A stretch of 64,000 nt of DNA from an uncultured delta proteobacterium (GTDB lineage Bacteria; Desulfobacterota; Desulfobulbia; Desulfobulbales; Desulfurivibrionaceae). The position numbers and the translations under genes were made by a program. Numbering within the stretch: position 1 is the stretch's first letter; each line of letters starts with the position of its first letter. Under the pieces are notes generated by a model. It saw only the letters and a list, made by a program, of their open reading frames with translations, was not told where the DNA came from and ran no database searches. The stretch lies in contig CAIPYE010000004.1 in the NCBI GenBank assembly GCA_903869265.1, positions 62,001-126,000 of the forward strand, in the 5' to 3' direction. This document shows, in pieces, positions 41,935-51,295 of this stretch.

Positions 41935-42987
41935 ATGAAGACGAAGTCAATCATGCCGCATCTGTGCGATGAGAAGAGAAGATCCTTTTTGAAGCTTTCC
42001 GGTCTGCTTGGCCTTGGCGCGGCAGGCGCGGCCCTGTTGCCCACGCCCCAGGCGGAGGCGGTGCTCTTTGGCCCCAAGGAATATAAGGTTTCAGAGACCA
42101 GGCTGTCCATGGGTTCTTTTCTGTCCATCACTGCCATTCATCCTTCGCGGGACGAGGCGCAGCATGCCATTGGCTTGGCCTGGGAAGAAGTCGATCGGCT
42201 GTGCAAACTGCTCAGCCGTCACGACCCCTCCACCCCGCTTTCCCATCTGAACCGGACCGGCACTCTGCCCCAGGGTCAGATGGAAGTGGTTGAGGTGGTG
42301 GCCCGTTCGTTATACCATCACAAGCAGACCGGCGGGGCCTTTGATATCACGGTTCAACCCGTACTCGACCTGTACGAAGAACGATTCGCTGCCGGGCGCA
42401 AGCCCTCCGACGCGGAGATCACTGCGTTGCTGCCCCGGGTTGGCTCGGAGCATATCCGTTTCGCCAATGGCGGGGTTTCCTTTGCCAAGGAGGGGATGAG
42501 CATCACCCTTGACGCCCTCGCACCGGGTTACATCGTTGACCGGGTTTCCGAGCTTCTCACCCGCAGAGGTGTGCCCAACCATCTTATCAATTGCAGCGGC
42601 GATATTCGTACCAGCGGCACGGCGGCAAAGGGCAAGCCCTGGACCGTGGCTATCCAGGACCCGGCGAAACACAAGGATTATCCCGAGGTCGTCAGCATGG
42701 GCACCGGTGCCATTTGCACCTCTGGCGATTACGAAGCCTTTTATGACAAGGAAAAGATTTTCCATCACATCGTCAACGCCCGCACCGGTCATTCCCCGGT
42801 GCAGTCCACCAGCGTGACGGTCAAGGGGCAGTCAGTGATGGATGCCGATGCTTTGTCCACCGCACTTTTTGTCATGAAGCCCGCAGACGGGCTTGCCTTT
42901 GTCGACAGTCGGCCTGGTCTCGAATGTTTTTTGATTGACCATGCTGGGGGGACCAAGAAATCAGCAGGCTGGAACAAGCTCGCCTGA
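41935..42987 (+). CDS. apbE: FAD:protein FMN transferase ApbE
   Basis: A 350-residue ApbE with a Tat-type signal (RRSFLKLSGLLGLGAAGAALLP; twin Arg at ~13-14). Landmarks are TRLSMGSFLSI, NCSGDIRTSG and the late metal/active region GHSPVQSTSVTVKGQSVMDADALSTA. It transfers FMN from FAD to threonine in RnfG and RnfD, in the periplasm. The ATG at 41935 follows AGAGGAAAAAA. It closes the rnf operon with a terminator 30 nt after the stop. Confidence 0.92.
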   Translation: MKTKSIMPHLCDEKRRSFLKLSGLLGLGAAGAALLPTPQAEAVLFGPKEYKVSETRLSMGSFLSITAIHPSRDEAQHAIGLAWEEVDRLCKLLSRHDPSTPLSHLNRTGTLPQGQMEVVEVVARSLYHHKQTGGAFDITVQPVLDLYEERFAAGRKPSDAEITALLPRVGSEHIRFANGGVSFAKEGMSITLDALAPGYIVDRVSELLTRRGVPNHLINCSGDIRTSGTAAKGKPWTVAIQDPAKHKDYPEVVSMGTGAICTSGDYEAFYDKEKIFHHIVNARTGHSPVQSTSVTVKGQSVMDADALSTALFVMKPADGLAFVDSRPGLECFLIDHAGGTKKSAGWNKLA

Positions 42988-43016
42988 TTGTTGCGGCGAC
43001 AGAATGCAGGTGAGAA

Positions 43017-43042
43017 AAGAGGCCTTGCGGCCTCTTTTTTTT
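43017..43042 (+). terminator. Terminator of the rnf-apbE operon
   Basis: Stem GAGGCC-TTGC-GGCCTC (43019-43034) followed by eight or more T residues to 43042. It lies directly upstream of the DUF3786 ribosome site. Confidence 0.8.
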
Positions 43043-43059
43043 GTGGGAGAATGCAAACC

Positions 43060-43878
43060 ATGTCCGAGATAAAAAATCCCCTGGAGATATATGCGGCCTT
43101 GGCGAAAACAAACTGCGGCCAGTGCGGGGTGCCTGCGTGCATGGCTTTTGCCGCCGCAGTGCTGCAGGGGCAAAAGCAATTGGTCGCCTGTCCGTATCTG
43201 GACCCTGCGGTCTGCGGGCAACTGAGCCAGAGAATTGTCCGACGCCGATCCCTGGAAGACGATCATCAGCAGGCCATCCAAACGCTACAGCGGGAGGTGG
43301 CAGGGCTTGATTTTTCTCTTGTCGCGCCACGGCTCGGGGCGCGGCTGGTGGAGGGGAATCTGGCGATCAACTGCCTGGGCAAGGATTTTCTCATCACCCC
43401 GTCAGGCCAAATGGTTTCCGACTGCCATCTCAACCACTGGATTTATGTCCCTCTGCTGCATTATTGTCTCCTGTGTAAAGGCAAGAAGCCGCAAGGCGAG
43501 TGGGTGCCCTATGCCACCTTGCCAGGCGCTGCCGAATGGAGCCAGTATTTTAGCCACCGCTGCGAAGAACCCTTGCGCCAGCTGGCCGACGCCCACCGCG
43601 ACCTCGTTTTTGAGCTGCTTCATCTGTTCGGGGCCAAGCCCGTGACCCTGTCCGGCGGCGCGGACCATTCCCTCGTGATATTGCCTCTGCCTAAGGTGCC
43701 TTTCCTGATTAACTACTGGGAGCCGGAAGAGGGATTTGCTTCGAAATTGAATATCCTGCTCGACCGCTCGGCGGCGGAGAATATAAACGCCCAAGCCATC
43801 AACCTGCTTGCCCGTGGCATCATTGAGATGTTTCGCCAACTCATCCTCCGGCACAGCCGCGACGGCAAGCTCTTCTGA
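43060..43878 (+). CDS. DUF3786 protein with N-terminal 4Fe-4S domain
   Basis: A 272-residue soluble protein. Residues ~1-60 form a PF04060-type Fe-S domain (NCGQCGVPACMAFAAAV and a later ACPYLDP Cys). The rest is DUF3786, of unknown function. Such proteins occur in strict anaerobes and corrinoid-protein settings, but no corrinoid gene is adjacent. It sits just after the rnf terminator, so it could be read through or have its own promoter. ATG 43060 was chosen; 43051 is also possible but lies too close to GGGAG. An unusual palindrome begins at its stop. Confidence 0.75.
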   Translation: MSEIKNPLEIYAALAKTNCGQCGVPACMAFAAAVLQGQKQLVACPYLDPAVCGQLSQRIVRRRSLEDDHQQAIQTLQREVAGLDFSLVAPRLGARLVEGNLAINCLGKDFLITPSGQMVSDCHLNHWIYVPLLHYCLLCKGKKPQGEWVPYATLPGAAEWSQYFSHRCEEPLRQLADAHRDLVFELLHLFGAKPVTLSGGADHSLVILPLPKVPFLINYWEPEEGFASKLNILLDRSAAENINAQAINLLARGIIEMFRQLILRHSRDGKLF

Positions 43879-43987
43879 GTAAACGGCCACATGGCACCGC
43901 ATCTGCCGCGTCATCGGCCTGCTCGTGTGCGATAGCACACTTCGCAGGCCTCTTCCTTGCATCTGCGGCCCCCTGTGGTCGTTTACT
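43878..43987. repeat. 110-bp nested imperfect palindrome
   Basis: The whole gap segment folds into one long stem-loop: outer 13-bp arms GTAAACGGCCACA (43879-43891) and TGTGGTCGTTTAC (43974-43986) with one G-U pair, a middle helix from 43898-43907 and 43960-43969, then GGCCTGC / GCAGGCC (43916-43922 with 43944-43950), and a tip GTGTGC / GCACAC (43925-43930 with 43935-43940). No T-run follows. It may be a structured RNA, a repeat-type element or a mobile MITE-like unit. Confidence 0.75.
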
Positions 43988-44021
43988 TTGGGGCTTACCC
44001 GTTATTAGTTAGAGACTGCAC

Positions 44022-44903
44022 ATGGTAATCCGTTCCCGCATAGCTCCCACCCCCAGCGGCCTGCTCCATCTGGGCAATGCGGTCAATTTTATCCTCACCT
44101 GGCTCATGGTGCGTAAGGCGGGCGGTGTGCTGCGGCTGCGCATTGACGATGCCGATTGCCTTCGGACCCGGCCCGAGTATCTTGAGGATATCTTCCGGCA
44201 ACTTGACTGGCTTAGAATTGCTTGGGACGAAGGACCGATGGGGCCGGATGATTTTCGTCGCCGGTTTTCTCAGCGGCTTCGGCTTGAGCGGTATCGCGCA
44301 TTCATGGACGAGTTGGGCCGGTTGGGACATCTCTATCCCTGCGGCTGCTCGCGCAGCAAGATCAAAAGCCTTGCGTCGGATGGGGTGTATCCGGGGTTCT
44401 GTCGAGATCGCGCCGCCGCACCGGAGCCAGGGGAAGCGCAACGGGTGCGGGTTCCGGAGGGGAGTCTGTTCCGGGTGGAAGGGCAGGAGGTGGCGCTTTG
44501 CAAGGCCATGGGGGATTTTGTCCTCTGGCGCAAGGAGGATCTGCCTGCCTACCAGTTGGTCAGCCTGGTGGATGACATCGATGACCGGATCACCCTCATT
44601 GTCCGCGGGCTGGATTTGTTGCCCTCAACCGCGGCCCAGCTTTTTCTCGCAGGGTTGCATGGCGACAATCTTTTTGCGGAAACAACCTTTGTGCACCATC
44701 CCCTGGTGCAGGGCGAAGATGGCCGGAAGCTCTCCAAATCGGATGGTGCCTTGTCTTTGGCTGCTCTGCGCGAGAGGGGGTCTTCTCCGACCGTGGTATA
44801 TCAGGCCGTGGCACGGCAGGTGGGGGTTGATGCGGACGGGATCGAAACCCTTGATGATCTGCTTTTTAGGTATTGCTCCATTTTCCCTGGCGACTCGATC
44901 TGA
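44022..44903 (+). CDS. gluQ: Glutamyl-Q tRNA(Asp) synthetase
   Basis: A 293-residue short GluRS paralogue lacking the anticodon-binding domain. It has the HIGH-like APTPSGLLHLGN, the zinc site (CGCSRSKI...YPGFC, CXC-Y-C pattern) and the KMSKS-like RKLSKSD. It attaches glutamate to queuosine in tRNA-Asp. No Shine-Dalgarno site is seen before the ATG. The 3' end overlaps the convergent aat gene by ~38 nt. Confidence 0.9.
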   Translation: MVIRSRIAPTPSGLLHLGNAVNFILTWLMVRKAGGVLRLRIDDADCLRTRPEYLEDIFRQLDWLRIAWDEGPMGPDDFRRRFSQRLRLERYRAFMDELGRLGHLYPCGCSRSKIKSLASDGVYPGFCRDRAAAPEPGEAQRVRVPEGSLFRVEGQEVALCKAMGDFVLWRKEDLPAYQLVSLVDDIDDRITLIVRGLDLLPSTAAQLFLAGLHGDNLFAETTFVHHPLVQGEDGRKLSKSDGALSLAALRERGSSPTVVYQAVARQVGVDADGIETLDDLLFRYCSIFPGDSI

Positions 44904-45549
44904 CCATCGCCTGGGCCAACCGGGTGGAAAACTCCGCCCCGGAAATCTCCCTGGCCCCCAGTCGCTGCAGATGGCCGGTGGCCACCTGGCAATCGATCAA
45001 CTCGAACTCCCAGGCTTTCAGGCGCTCGACCAGCCCGGCCAGGGCCACCTTTGAGCTGTCTGGCACCAGGCTGAACATGGACTCCCCAAAAAATACCGCG
45101 CCCAGCGCCACCCCGTACAGACCGCCGACCAGTTCCCCATTCTGCCAGCACTCCACCGAATGGGCATAGCCTAAGTCGTGCAGTTGGCAGTAAGCCCCGA
45201 TCATGGCCTCGTCCAGCCAGGTGCCTTGGCCCACCTTGCGGCGGGTTTGGCCGCACGCCTTGATAACCCGCGCAAAATCTGTATCAAAGGTGAGGCAAAA
45301 CACCTGTTGCCGGATGGTGCGGGCCAACCGTTTTGCCAGATGGAATTCTTCGGGAATCAGGATAAGACGAGGGTCCGGCGACCACCAGAGAATCGGCTCG
45401 CCAGGGGAATACCAGGGGAAGATGCCGTGCTCATATGCCAGCAGCAGGCGTGGCACGGAGAGATCGCCGCCCACCGCCAGTAGGCCGTCTTCCCTGGCCA
45501 GGGCCGGAGGCGGGAAGAGCAGGTGGTCGCTTAATTGGAAAACAGGCAT
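44866..45549 (-). CDS. aat: Leucyl/phenylalanyl-tRNA-protein transferase
   Basis: A 227-residue L/F-transferase of the N-degron pathway. It moves Leu or Phe from tRNA to the N-terminal Arg or Lys of proteins, marking them for ClpAP. Signatures are FPPPALAREDGLLAVGGDLS, YEHGIFPWY, WWSPDPRLIL and FGESMFS. Length is normal. It converges on gluQ with overlapping 3' ends. Confidence 0.92.
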   Translation of the reverse strand: MPVFQLSDHLLFPPPALAREDGLLAVGGDLSVPRLLLAYEHGIFPWYSPGEPILWWSPDPRLILIPEEFHLAKRLARTIRQQVFCLTFDTDFARVIKACGQTRRKVGQGTWLDEAMIGAYCQLHDLGYAHSVECWQNGELVGGLYGVALGAVFFGESMFSLVPDSSKVALAGLVERLKAWEFELIDCQVATGHLQRLGAREISGAEFSTRLAQAMVRSSRQGKWSNT

Positions 45550-45630
45550 GGCGATGGGTAACAGTGAAGAAAAGAGAAGAGCGGAAACCGCGGGTCGACA
45601 GGCTCACCGCGAACGGCTGGAAAAACGTAC

Positions 45631-46260
45631 TCAGGCGATGCGGTGAATCCTGGGGATCTCGTGGATGCCGGTGGTGCAAACGTTGAGATCCTTGAGGATG
45701 CCGTCGCTCACTCGGTAAATCCAGCCGTGCACCGCCAGTTCCTGCCCTGCTTTCCAGGCGTTCTGTACCATGGTCGTATGGCAGACGTTGGCCACCTGTT
45801 CAACCACGTTCAATTCGCAGAGCAGGTCGAGCTTTCCCTTTTCGCTGGGTTGGGCGTCGATCTCTTTTTGGTGAAATCGGTAGACATCCTTGATATGCCT
45901 GAGCCAGTTGTCGATGAGGCCATGCTCGCTATTTTCCAGGGCGGCGGTGATGCCGCCGCAATCGTAGTGGCCGCAGACAATGATGTGTTTGACCTTGAGC
46001 ACGTCCACCGCATACTGGATCACCGAAAGGCAGTTGAGGTCGGTATGGACCACCACATTGGCGATGTTGCGGTGCACGAAGATTTCGCCCGGCAGCATGT
46101 TGACGATTTCGTTGGCTGGCACCCGGCTGTCGGCACAGCCGATCCAGAGGTACTCGGGCCGCTGCTGACTGGAGAGTTTGCTGAAGAAATCGGGGTCAGC
46201 TTTTTTGATCTTGGCTGCCCAGTTCTTGTTGTTGTCGAAAAGATGCTTGAGAATCTGCAT
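45631..46260 (-). CDS. Beta-class carbonic anhydrase
   Basis: A 209-residue beta carbonic anhydrase converting CO2 and bicarbonate. Zinc ligands are Cys42, His98 and Cys101, and the catalytic pair is Asp44/Arg46 (CADSRVP; CGHYDCGG). No signal peptide. It lies 32 nt downstream of the HD-GYP gene on the same strand and could be cotranscribed with it. Confidence 0.92.
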   Translation of the reverse strand: MQILKHLFDNNKNWAAKIKKADPDFFSKLSSQQRPEYLWIGCADSRVPANEIVNMLPGEIFVHRNIANVVVHTDLNCLSVIQYAVDVLKVKHIIVCGHYDCGGITAALENSEHGLIDNWLRHIKDVYRFHQKEIDAQPSEKGKLDLLCELNVVEQVANVCHTTMVQNAWKAGQELAVHGWIYRVSDGILKDLNVCTTGIHEIPRIHRIA

Positions 46261-46292
46261 GGGTTTCCTTGCTTATTGTCCGCCGGACGGGG

Positions 46293-47732
46293 TCAATTCC
46301 GGTTGGCGTCCAGGGCGAATTCCTTCAGTTCGATCAGAAACTGGTTTAAATTATGGATGTCGTCGTATCTGAGCCCCATGTTGATGTCGGCCAGCTCCTC
46401 TTTGCTCAGTTCCGCACGCAGAGCGGAGATAAAGGCGAGGACCATCTCGCGGTCGTACAGGCTGTCGATGCCGTCGCACAGCGTCCTGAGAGCTGCTTCC
46501 ACCGGTAGGGCGTCCCGGTAGGGACGTTTTGAGGTGAGCGCGTCGAAAACATCCGCCACCGCGATGATTCGGCCGAACAGGGAGATGTTCGCGCCTGCCA
46601 GACCATTGGGATAGCCGCTGCCGTCCATCCGTTCGTGGTGCTGGGTCGCGCCTTCGAGGATGTGGGTCGGCAGCTTGATGGGTTGGAGGATCTTGTCGGT
46701 GAAGACCGGGTGTTTCTGGATAAGGCAGAACTCTTCGTGGGTAAGTTTGCCGGGCTTGCCCAGGATCAGTTCGGAGATGCCGATCTTGCCCAGGTCATGC
46801 ATGTACCCGGCGATTTCCAGGTCGTTGATCTGCTGGTTGCCGAGTCCAAGCTGTCCGCCAATGGTCATGGCATACTTGGCCACCCGGAAGGAGTGACCGT
46901 GGGTGTAAGGGTCCTTGGCGTCAATGGCGGCGGCCAAGGCTTTGACCGTGTTCAGGTAGAGATCCTGGAGGCTGTCGTACAACCGCAGGGTTTCAAAGGT
47001 CGGAGAAATGATGTTTTCGATAATGGCGACCAGCTGTTTTTCGGAGGCGGAAAAAGCCCGGTGGCCGGAGGCGCGGATAAAGACTATCTGGCCGCTCTGG
47101 CAGTCTTTTTCCTTGATCGGCGAGTAGAGCAGCGAGGCGCCGTCCTCGCGGGTGCAGATGATGGTGCTGCCTGCCGCCTTCTGCTTCAGACAGATGCTGT
47201 TCCGAGTCGAGTTCACTTCCTCGTCGGTCATTCGGTGGGTGACGCGGATTTCCTCGTCCCACCTCCCTTTGGTGTGGATAAATCCTTGATCCGCCTTGAT
47301 CGCTTGGAAGATTTCATCCAGGATGATCTGGTAGCATTTCTTCAGGTCATCGATGCCGATGATTTTCTTGGCCACCTTGAACAGGAAGTTGAGCTGGCTG
47401 GAGAGTTGCAGCATCTCCTCGGTGATTTCCCTCAGTTCCGTTTCCCGCAGCAGCTGGCTGTTCAGGGAGGCCAGGCAATAGAGGATGTGCGGTTCGGCCT
47501 GGTTAAGAAGGGCCTGGTTTGGCGCGGCGCAGACAATGGAGCCGATGTCGGAGGAAAAACTAAAAGGGTATGTGCGGCTGACCGAAGTGTCACACCCCTC
47601 GCTCCCGCGGCTGGCAATGGCAAGGCCTTCGCTGTCGAGCACGGTGATTGCGAGATCAAGCGTCTCGGCCAGATAGTCGATGGATTGATCCAAAAAAGCA
47701 GTATCGAACAGGTAGTCCCGAATAGAGGCCAT
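46293..47732 (-). CDS. GAF and HD-GYP domain protein, c-di-GMP phosphodiesterase
   Basis: A 479-residue protein. The N-terminal ~110 residues are a degenerate sensory region, followed by a GAF domain (~125-270) and an HD-GYP domain (~280-450) with HSFRVAKYA, MHDLGKIGI, the HHERMDGSGYP signature and VADVFDALTSKRPY. All expected metal ligands appear present, so it probably hydrolyses c-di-GMP. No membrane segment. The CheY-like gene upstream ends 5 nt before it, suggesting a functional pair. Confidence 0.9.
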   Translation of the reverse strand: MASIRDYLFDTAFLDQSIDYLAETLDLAITVLDSEGLAIASRGSEGCDTSVSRTYPFSFSSDIGSIVCAAPNQALLNQAEPHILYCLASLNSQLLRETELREITEEMLQLSSQLNFLFKVAKKIIGIDDLKKCYQIILDEIFQAIKADQGFIHTKGRWDEEIRVTHRMTDEEVNSTRNSICLKQKAAGSTIICTREDGASLLYSPIKEKDCQSGQIVFIRASGHRAFSASEKQLVAIIENIISPTFETLRLYDSLQDLYLNTVKALAAAIDAKDPYTHGHSFRVAKYAMTIGGQLGLGNQQINDLEIAGYMHDLGKIGISELILGKPGKLTHEEFCLIQKHPVFTDKILQPIKLPTHILEGATQHHERMDGSGYPNGLAGANISLFGRIIAVADVFDALTSKRPYRDALPVEAALRTLCDGIDSLYDREMVLAFISALRAELSKEELADINMGLRYDDIHNLNQFLIELKEFALDANRN

Positions 47733-47737
47733 GGCGG

Positions 47738-48109
47738 TCAGTCTGTCCCGATAATGTCGCGGATGGCCTGGTTGAGCTCTTCCTTGCAGATCGGTTTGTT
47801 CAGGAAACCAATGCAGCCCGCTTCCCTGGCCTGCTGAATGTTTTCTTCGCTTCCCAAGGCGGTGAAGAATGCCACCGGAATATGGGCGGTGTGTGGATCG
47901 GCCTTGATGCGCCAGGTTGCCTCGAAGCCATTCATCACCGGCATTTCGATGTCCATGATAATCATGTCCGGTCGGATATCTGCGGCCAGTTCGTATCCAA
48001 GGAGGCCGTTTTCCGCAGTGATGGCCCGGTGCCCCAGTTGCTGAACAAGCTGGCTGACGATACGCCGGATCATGACGGAGTCATCGACTATGAGGATGGT
48101 TTTTAGCAT
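47738..48109 (-). CDS. CheY-like single-domain response regulator
   Basis: A 123-residue REC domain with DDS (metal-binding acidic pair), phospho-acceptor Asp in MIIMDIEMP, Thr in FFTALGSEEN and Lys in FLNKPICKEE. No output domain. It is 5 nt upstream of the HD-GYP gene, so it may regulate that protein or share its signal. Confidence 0.9.
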   Translation of the reverse strand: MLKTILIVDDSVMIRRIVSQLVQQLGHRAITAENGLLGYELAADIRPDMIIMDIEMPVMNGFEATWRIKADPHTAHIPVAFFTALGSEENIQQAREAGCIGFLNKPICKEELNQAIRDIIGTD

Positions 48110-48264
48110 GGAGCCTTGTTCGCAACGTGTAAGGGTAACAATGTGGTACGGAGGAGACTAAGTAGGCAATATACTCCGAAAGGAAGGGGAAGGCAAAAAA
48201 ATATCGGAAATCTTTCCCTGTCGCCATGTCCAGGAAACCCCTTGCGAGTCCGTGGGCGAGCGGC

Positions 48265-49575
48265 CTATTTTTTCTTGGTCCGGATGGCCACGGAATTGGC
48301 GTGGGCGGTGAGGCCCTCCAGTTTGGCGAGCAGCTGGATGTGCGCGCTGTCCGCCTGGAGGGCCTCCGGGGAATAGGCGATCAGGCTGGATTTCTTGATG
48401 AAGGTCTCCACCCCCAGGGCCGAGGAGAAGCGGGCCGTGCCCATGGTCGGCAGCACGTGGTTGGGGCCGGCCAGGTAATCCCCGGTTGATTCAGGGGTGT
48501 AGCGGCCGAGGAAAATCGCCCCGGCATGGCGGACCCGGGTCAGCCAGAGAAAGGGCTCCCGCACCATCAGCTCCAGATGCTCGGCGGCAACCTGGTTGGC
48601 CAGGAGGATGGCCTCGTCCAAGTCCTTGGCCACCAGGATCACCCCGCGTTCGCTCAAGGATTTTTGGGCAATTTCGGCACGGGAGAGCTTGGCCAGCTGT
48701 TTTTTAAGTTCCACCACGATCTGTGCGGCCAGCTCTTCGCTGGTGGTGATGCACATGGCCAATGCCAGGGGGTCGTGTTCGGCCTGGGCCAGCATGTCGG
48801 CGGCGATGAAAGAGGGCTCTCCGGTTTCATCGGCGATGATCAGCACCTCGCTGGGTCCAGCGATCATGTCGATGCGCACCCGGCCGGAAACCTGGCGCTT
48901 GGCCTCGGTCACGTACTGGTTGCCGGGGCCGACGATCACGTCCACCGGGGCGATGGTCTTGGTGCCGTAGGCCAGGGCCGCAATGGCCCAGGCGCTGCCC
49001 GCCTTGTAGATTTCGGTGATCCCGATCTCCTGGGCCGCCACCAGCAGGGCGGGATTGACTTTGCCGTTTTTGTCCGGCGGGGTCATCATCACCCGCCGCT
49101 CAACCCCGGCGATGGCCGCGGGGATGCCGTTCATCAGCACCGAGGAAACCAGGGGGGTCTTGCCGCCTTGGCCGCCCGGCACATAGAGCCCGGCGGAATC
49201 CACCGGATGCACGATCCGGCCGGTGATGGCGCCGTCTTCCCGCGTCACCATCCAGGACTGCTCCTTTTCCCGCTCGTGAAAGGTGTAGATGCGCTCGATG
49301 GCGATCTCCAGAGCGTCGAGGAAATCATCTTCCACCGAGACCATGGCCTCGTGCAGTTCTTCATCGCTTACCCGGAGCTGTTTGACGCTCATCTTCGGCG
49401 CGTCGAACTTGCGGATGTATTCGATCAGAGCCTCGTCGCCGCGCTGGCGGATGTCGGTGATGATGGAGGTCACGGTCTGCTGGCAGGCAGGGTCGGCCAA
49501 CTGAAAACGGTCGCGCAATCCGGCCAGGATTTTTTTGCCTTTGGCAGAGCTGGTGGTAACGGGGGTGATGATCAT
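48265..49575 (-). CDS. hisD: Histidinol dehydrogenase
   Basis: A 436-residue zinc enzyme for the last two steps of histidine synthesis (histidinol to histidine via histidinal, NAD-linked). Signatures are [35 protein letters not shown] and AEHLELM near the catalytic His. Length is normal. No other his gene is in the window. The gap of 155 nt to cheY makes cotranscription uncertain. Confidence 0.93.
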   Translation of the reverse strand: MIITPVTTSSAKGKKILAGLRDRFQLADPACQQTVTSIITDIRQRGDEALIEYIRKFDAPKMSVKQLRVSDEELHEAMVSVEDDFLDALEIAIERIYTFHEREKEQSWMVTREDGAITGRIVHPVDSAGLYVPGGQGGKTPLVSSVLMNGIPAAIAGVERRVMMTPPDKNGKVNPALLVAAQEIGITEIYKAGSAWAIAALAYGTKTIAPVDVIVGPGNQYVTEAKRQVSGRVRIDMIAGPSEVLIIADETGEPSFIAADMLAQAEHDPLALAMCITTSEELAAQIVVELKKQLAKLSRAEIAQKSLSERGVILVAKDLDEAILLANQVAAEHLELMVREPFLWLTRVRHAGAIFLGRYTPESTGDYLAGPNHVLPTMGTARFSSALGVETFIKKSSLIAYSPEALQADSAHIQLLAKLEGLTAHANSVAIRTKKK

Positions 49576-49904
49576 GGTGTGCCTCTATTGTTTAGCGGAA
49601 AGCCACAGGTGGAGACTGCTGCCTGCAACGCCCCGTCGCATTTCTGAATGTGGGCGATTGTTTCGTTACAATCAATACCGTTTGCGGTGAGCCTGTCGAA
49701 CCGTAATTGCCTTGCAGCTGCGGGCCTTCGACAGGCTCAGGCCGAACGGCGTCACAGGAGCTATTCTCTCTATACCAGCGTTTACAGGGGAAGAAAAGCC
49801 CTCTTCGCGTAATGGGCCAAGATTTGCAACGGTGGTTGGCATTGCAAAGAGGCAGGGCAGCGGATACTTTGGCAGGTGAAAATGATTTTTTTTGCGAGGG
49901 CATC
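49576..49904. other. Divergent intergenic region carrying a REP-like repeat
   Basis: No gene. It holds the inverted repeat listed at 49689-49738. Minus-strand translation across it gives the PEPVEG pattern typical of this repeat family, which creates a false ORF. Promoters for hisD and the MFS gene should lie here, but none was clear. Confidence 0.5.
49689..49738. repeat. REP-like inverted repeat (GAGCCTGTCGAA / TTCGACAGGCTC)
   Basis: Two 12-bp arms (49689-49700 and 49727-49738) in inverted orientation, with the downstream part continuing AGGCCGAACGG. This matches the widespread extragenic palindromic family CTTCGACAGGCTCAGG. One copy only was seen here. Confidence 0.75.
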
Positions 49905-51284
49905 ATGTTGCGTTCCTATCTCACGGCGGTGCGGGAGCTTCCCAGGCCGCCCCGTCTTTTTCTGATCTTTACGGCGGTCAACGTCTTTTCCTGGCAATGC
50001 ATTGCCGGACCGGCGCTGGTCCTCTTTGCCCGCGCCCTCAATATGCCCCCGGCCTGGGTGGGATTGCTGCTTTCTTTTCTCCCCATCTCCATGCTGGTGG
50101 TGGTGTTCACCGTGCCGCTCGTTGAGTGGCTTGGCCCCCGGAAGCTGCTGCTGTGGACCTGGCTTGCCAGAAATGTCCTCTCCCTGTCGGTTTTTCTGCT
50201 GCCCTGGGCGGTAAGCCGCTGGGGTGAGGCTGGCGGTTGGCAGGTGCTTTTGTTCGCCACCCTGGCCTTTTCCCTCATCCGGGCCGTGGGCGTGGGTGCT
50301 TGGTATCCGTGGCTGCACGAGATCGTTCCCAGGCGGCTCCTCGGCTCCTACCTCGCCATCGAAGCGGCCATGAGCCAGGTGATCATCATCGCCCTTGCCC
50401 TGGCCATGGCCCTGGTCCTCGGCCTGGGGCAGGGACTTGGTCGCTTCTTTCTCCTCTATGGGATGGGCATTGGCGCAGGATTGTGGAGCGTGCAACTTAT
50501 CAGAAAGATTCCGGGTGGGGAGAGCGGCGTAGTGGAGGTTGTGGCCTCTGGTCGGCGGCCAGCCCTGCGCGAGGCGCTGGCGGATCGTGAGTACCGCCGC
50601 TTTTTCATCCTTGCCATGCTGGGCACCGGTTCGGTCATGTGGCTCAATGCCGCTTCGGTGATGTATCTGCGCGACATGCTCTTCTATTCCGAGACCAGGA
50701 TCATGCTTCTTCTTGCCGCAGGCGGGATCGGGGTGGCCTGTACCGTGCATTTCTGGGGCAGGGCCGCCGACCGTTTTGGCAGCGTCCCGGCCATGATCCA
50801 GCTTCTGGGTGCGCATGCGCTGCTGGCTTTTTGCTGGTGGGGGCTGCTGCCGGGCGGTAGGATGACCGGGCTGCTGGCGGTGGTGGTCATCGTTTTCACC
50901 ACGATTTTCAATGGTGCTTTCACCATGGTCAGCGCCAGCGGCATGCTTTGCCGGGTGCGGGACGAGGGAAGGGTGGCCTACACCAGCCTTTGGATTCTCG
51001 GGGTTTCCACTGCCAACGGTCTACCGCCGATCCTGGCGGGGCTACTCATCGACTATTTGGGGATGGCCGGTTTCCGCCTCTGTTTTTTCATCGCCGGATG
51101 CGTCGGCCTGGCCGCGGCCGGCCTCATGTTCGGACTGTCTGCGGAGGAGGGCAAGCCGCCCCTGCTCGAGCTGCGGCATCTGATCCAGCCGAGCCAGCCG
51201 TTGCGGTCGTTGGCACGGGTTTTTTGGATTACCTTGGGGTTTGGGGAGAAGAAGAGTGGGGGCGAGGCCGGGGATGGTCGGTGA
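49905..51284 (+). CDS. Major facilitator superfamily transporter
   Basis: A 459-residue protein with about twelve membrane segments and the usual central loop (~200-230), plus a short basic cytoplasmic tail. MFS-like motif remnants include VEWLGPRKLL after segment 2 and GRAADRFGSVP in the second half. Substrate unknown. The ATG at 49905 has GAGGGC upstream; the open frame extends 66 codons further back through the REP-like repeat, which is not credible coding. Confidence 0.75.
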   Translation: MLRSYLTAVRELPRPPRLFLIFTAVNVFSWQCIAGPALVLFARALNMPPAWVGLLLSFLPISMLVVVFTVPLVEWLGPRKLLLWTWLARNVLSLSVFLLPWAVSRWGEAGGWQVLLFATLAFSLIRAVGVGAWYPWLHEIVPRRLLGSYLAIEAAMSQVIIIALALAMALVLGLGQGLGRFFLLYGMGIGAGLWSVQLIRKIPGGESGVVEVVASGRRPALREALADREYRRFFILAMLGTGSVMWLNAASVMYLRDMLFYSETRIMLLLAAGGIGVACTVHFWGRAADRFGSVPAMIQLLGAHALLAFCWWGLLPGGRMTGLLAVVVIVFTTIFNGAFTMVSASGMLCRVRDEGRVAYTSLWILGVSTANGLPPILAGLLIDYLGMAGFRLCFFIAGCVGLAAAGLMFGLSAEEGKPPLLELRHLIQPSQPLRSLARVFWITLGFGEKKSGGEAGDGR

Positions 51285-51295
51285 AGGCTAGTTTC

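Noticed and set aside
49592-49906. 104-residue minus-strand ORF upstream of hisD
   Set aside because: Its sequence is created by the REP-like repeat (PEPVEG pattern).
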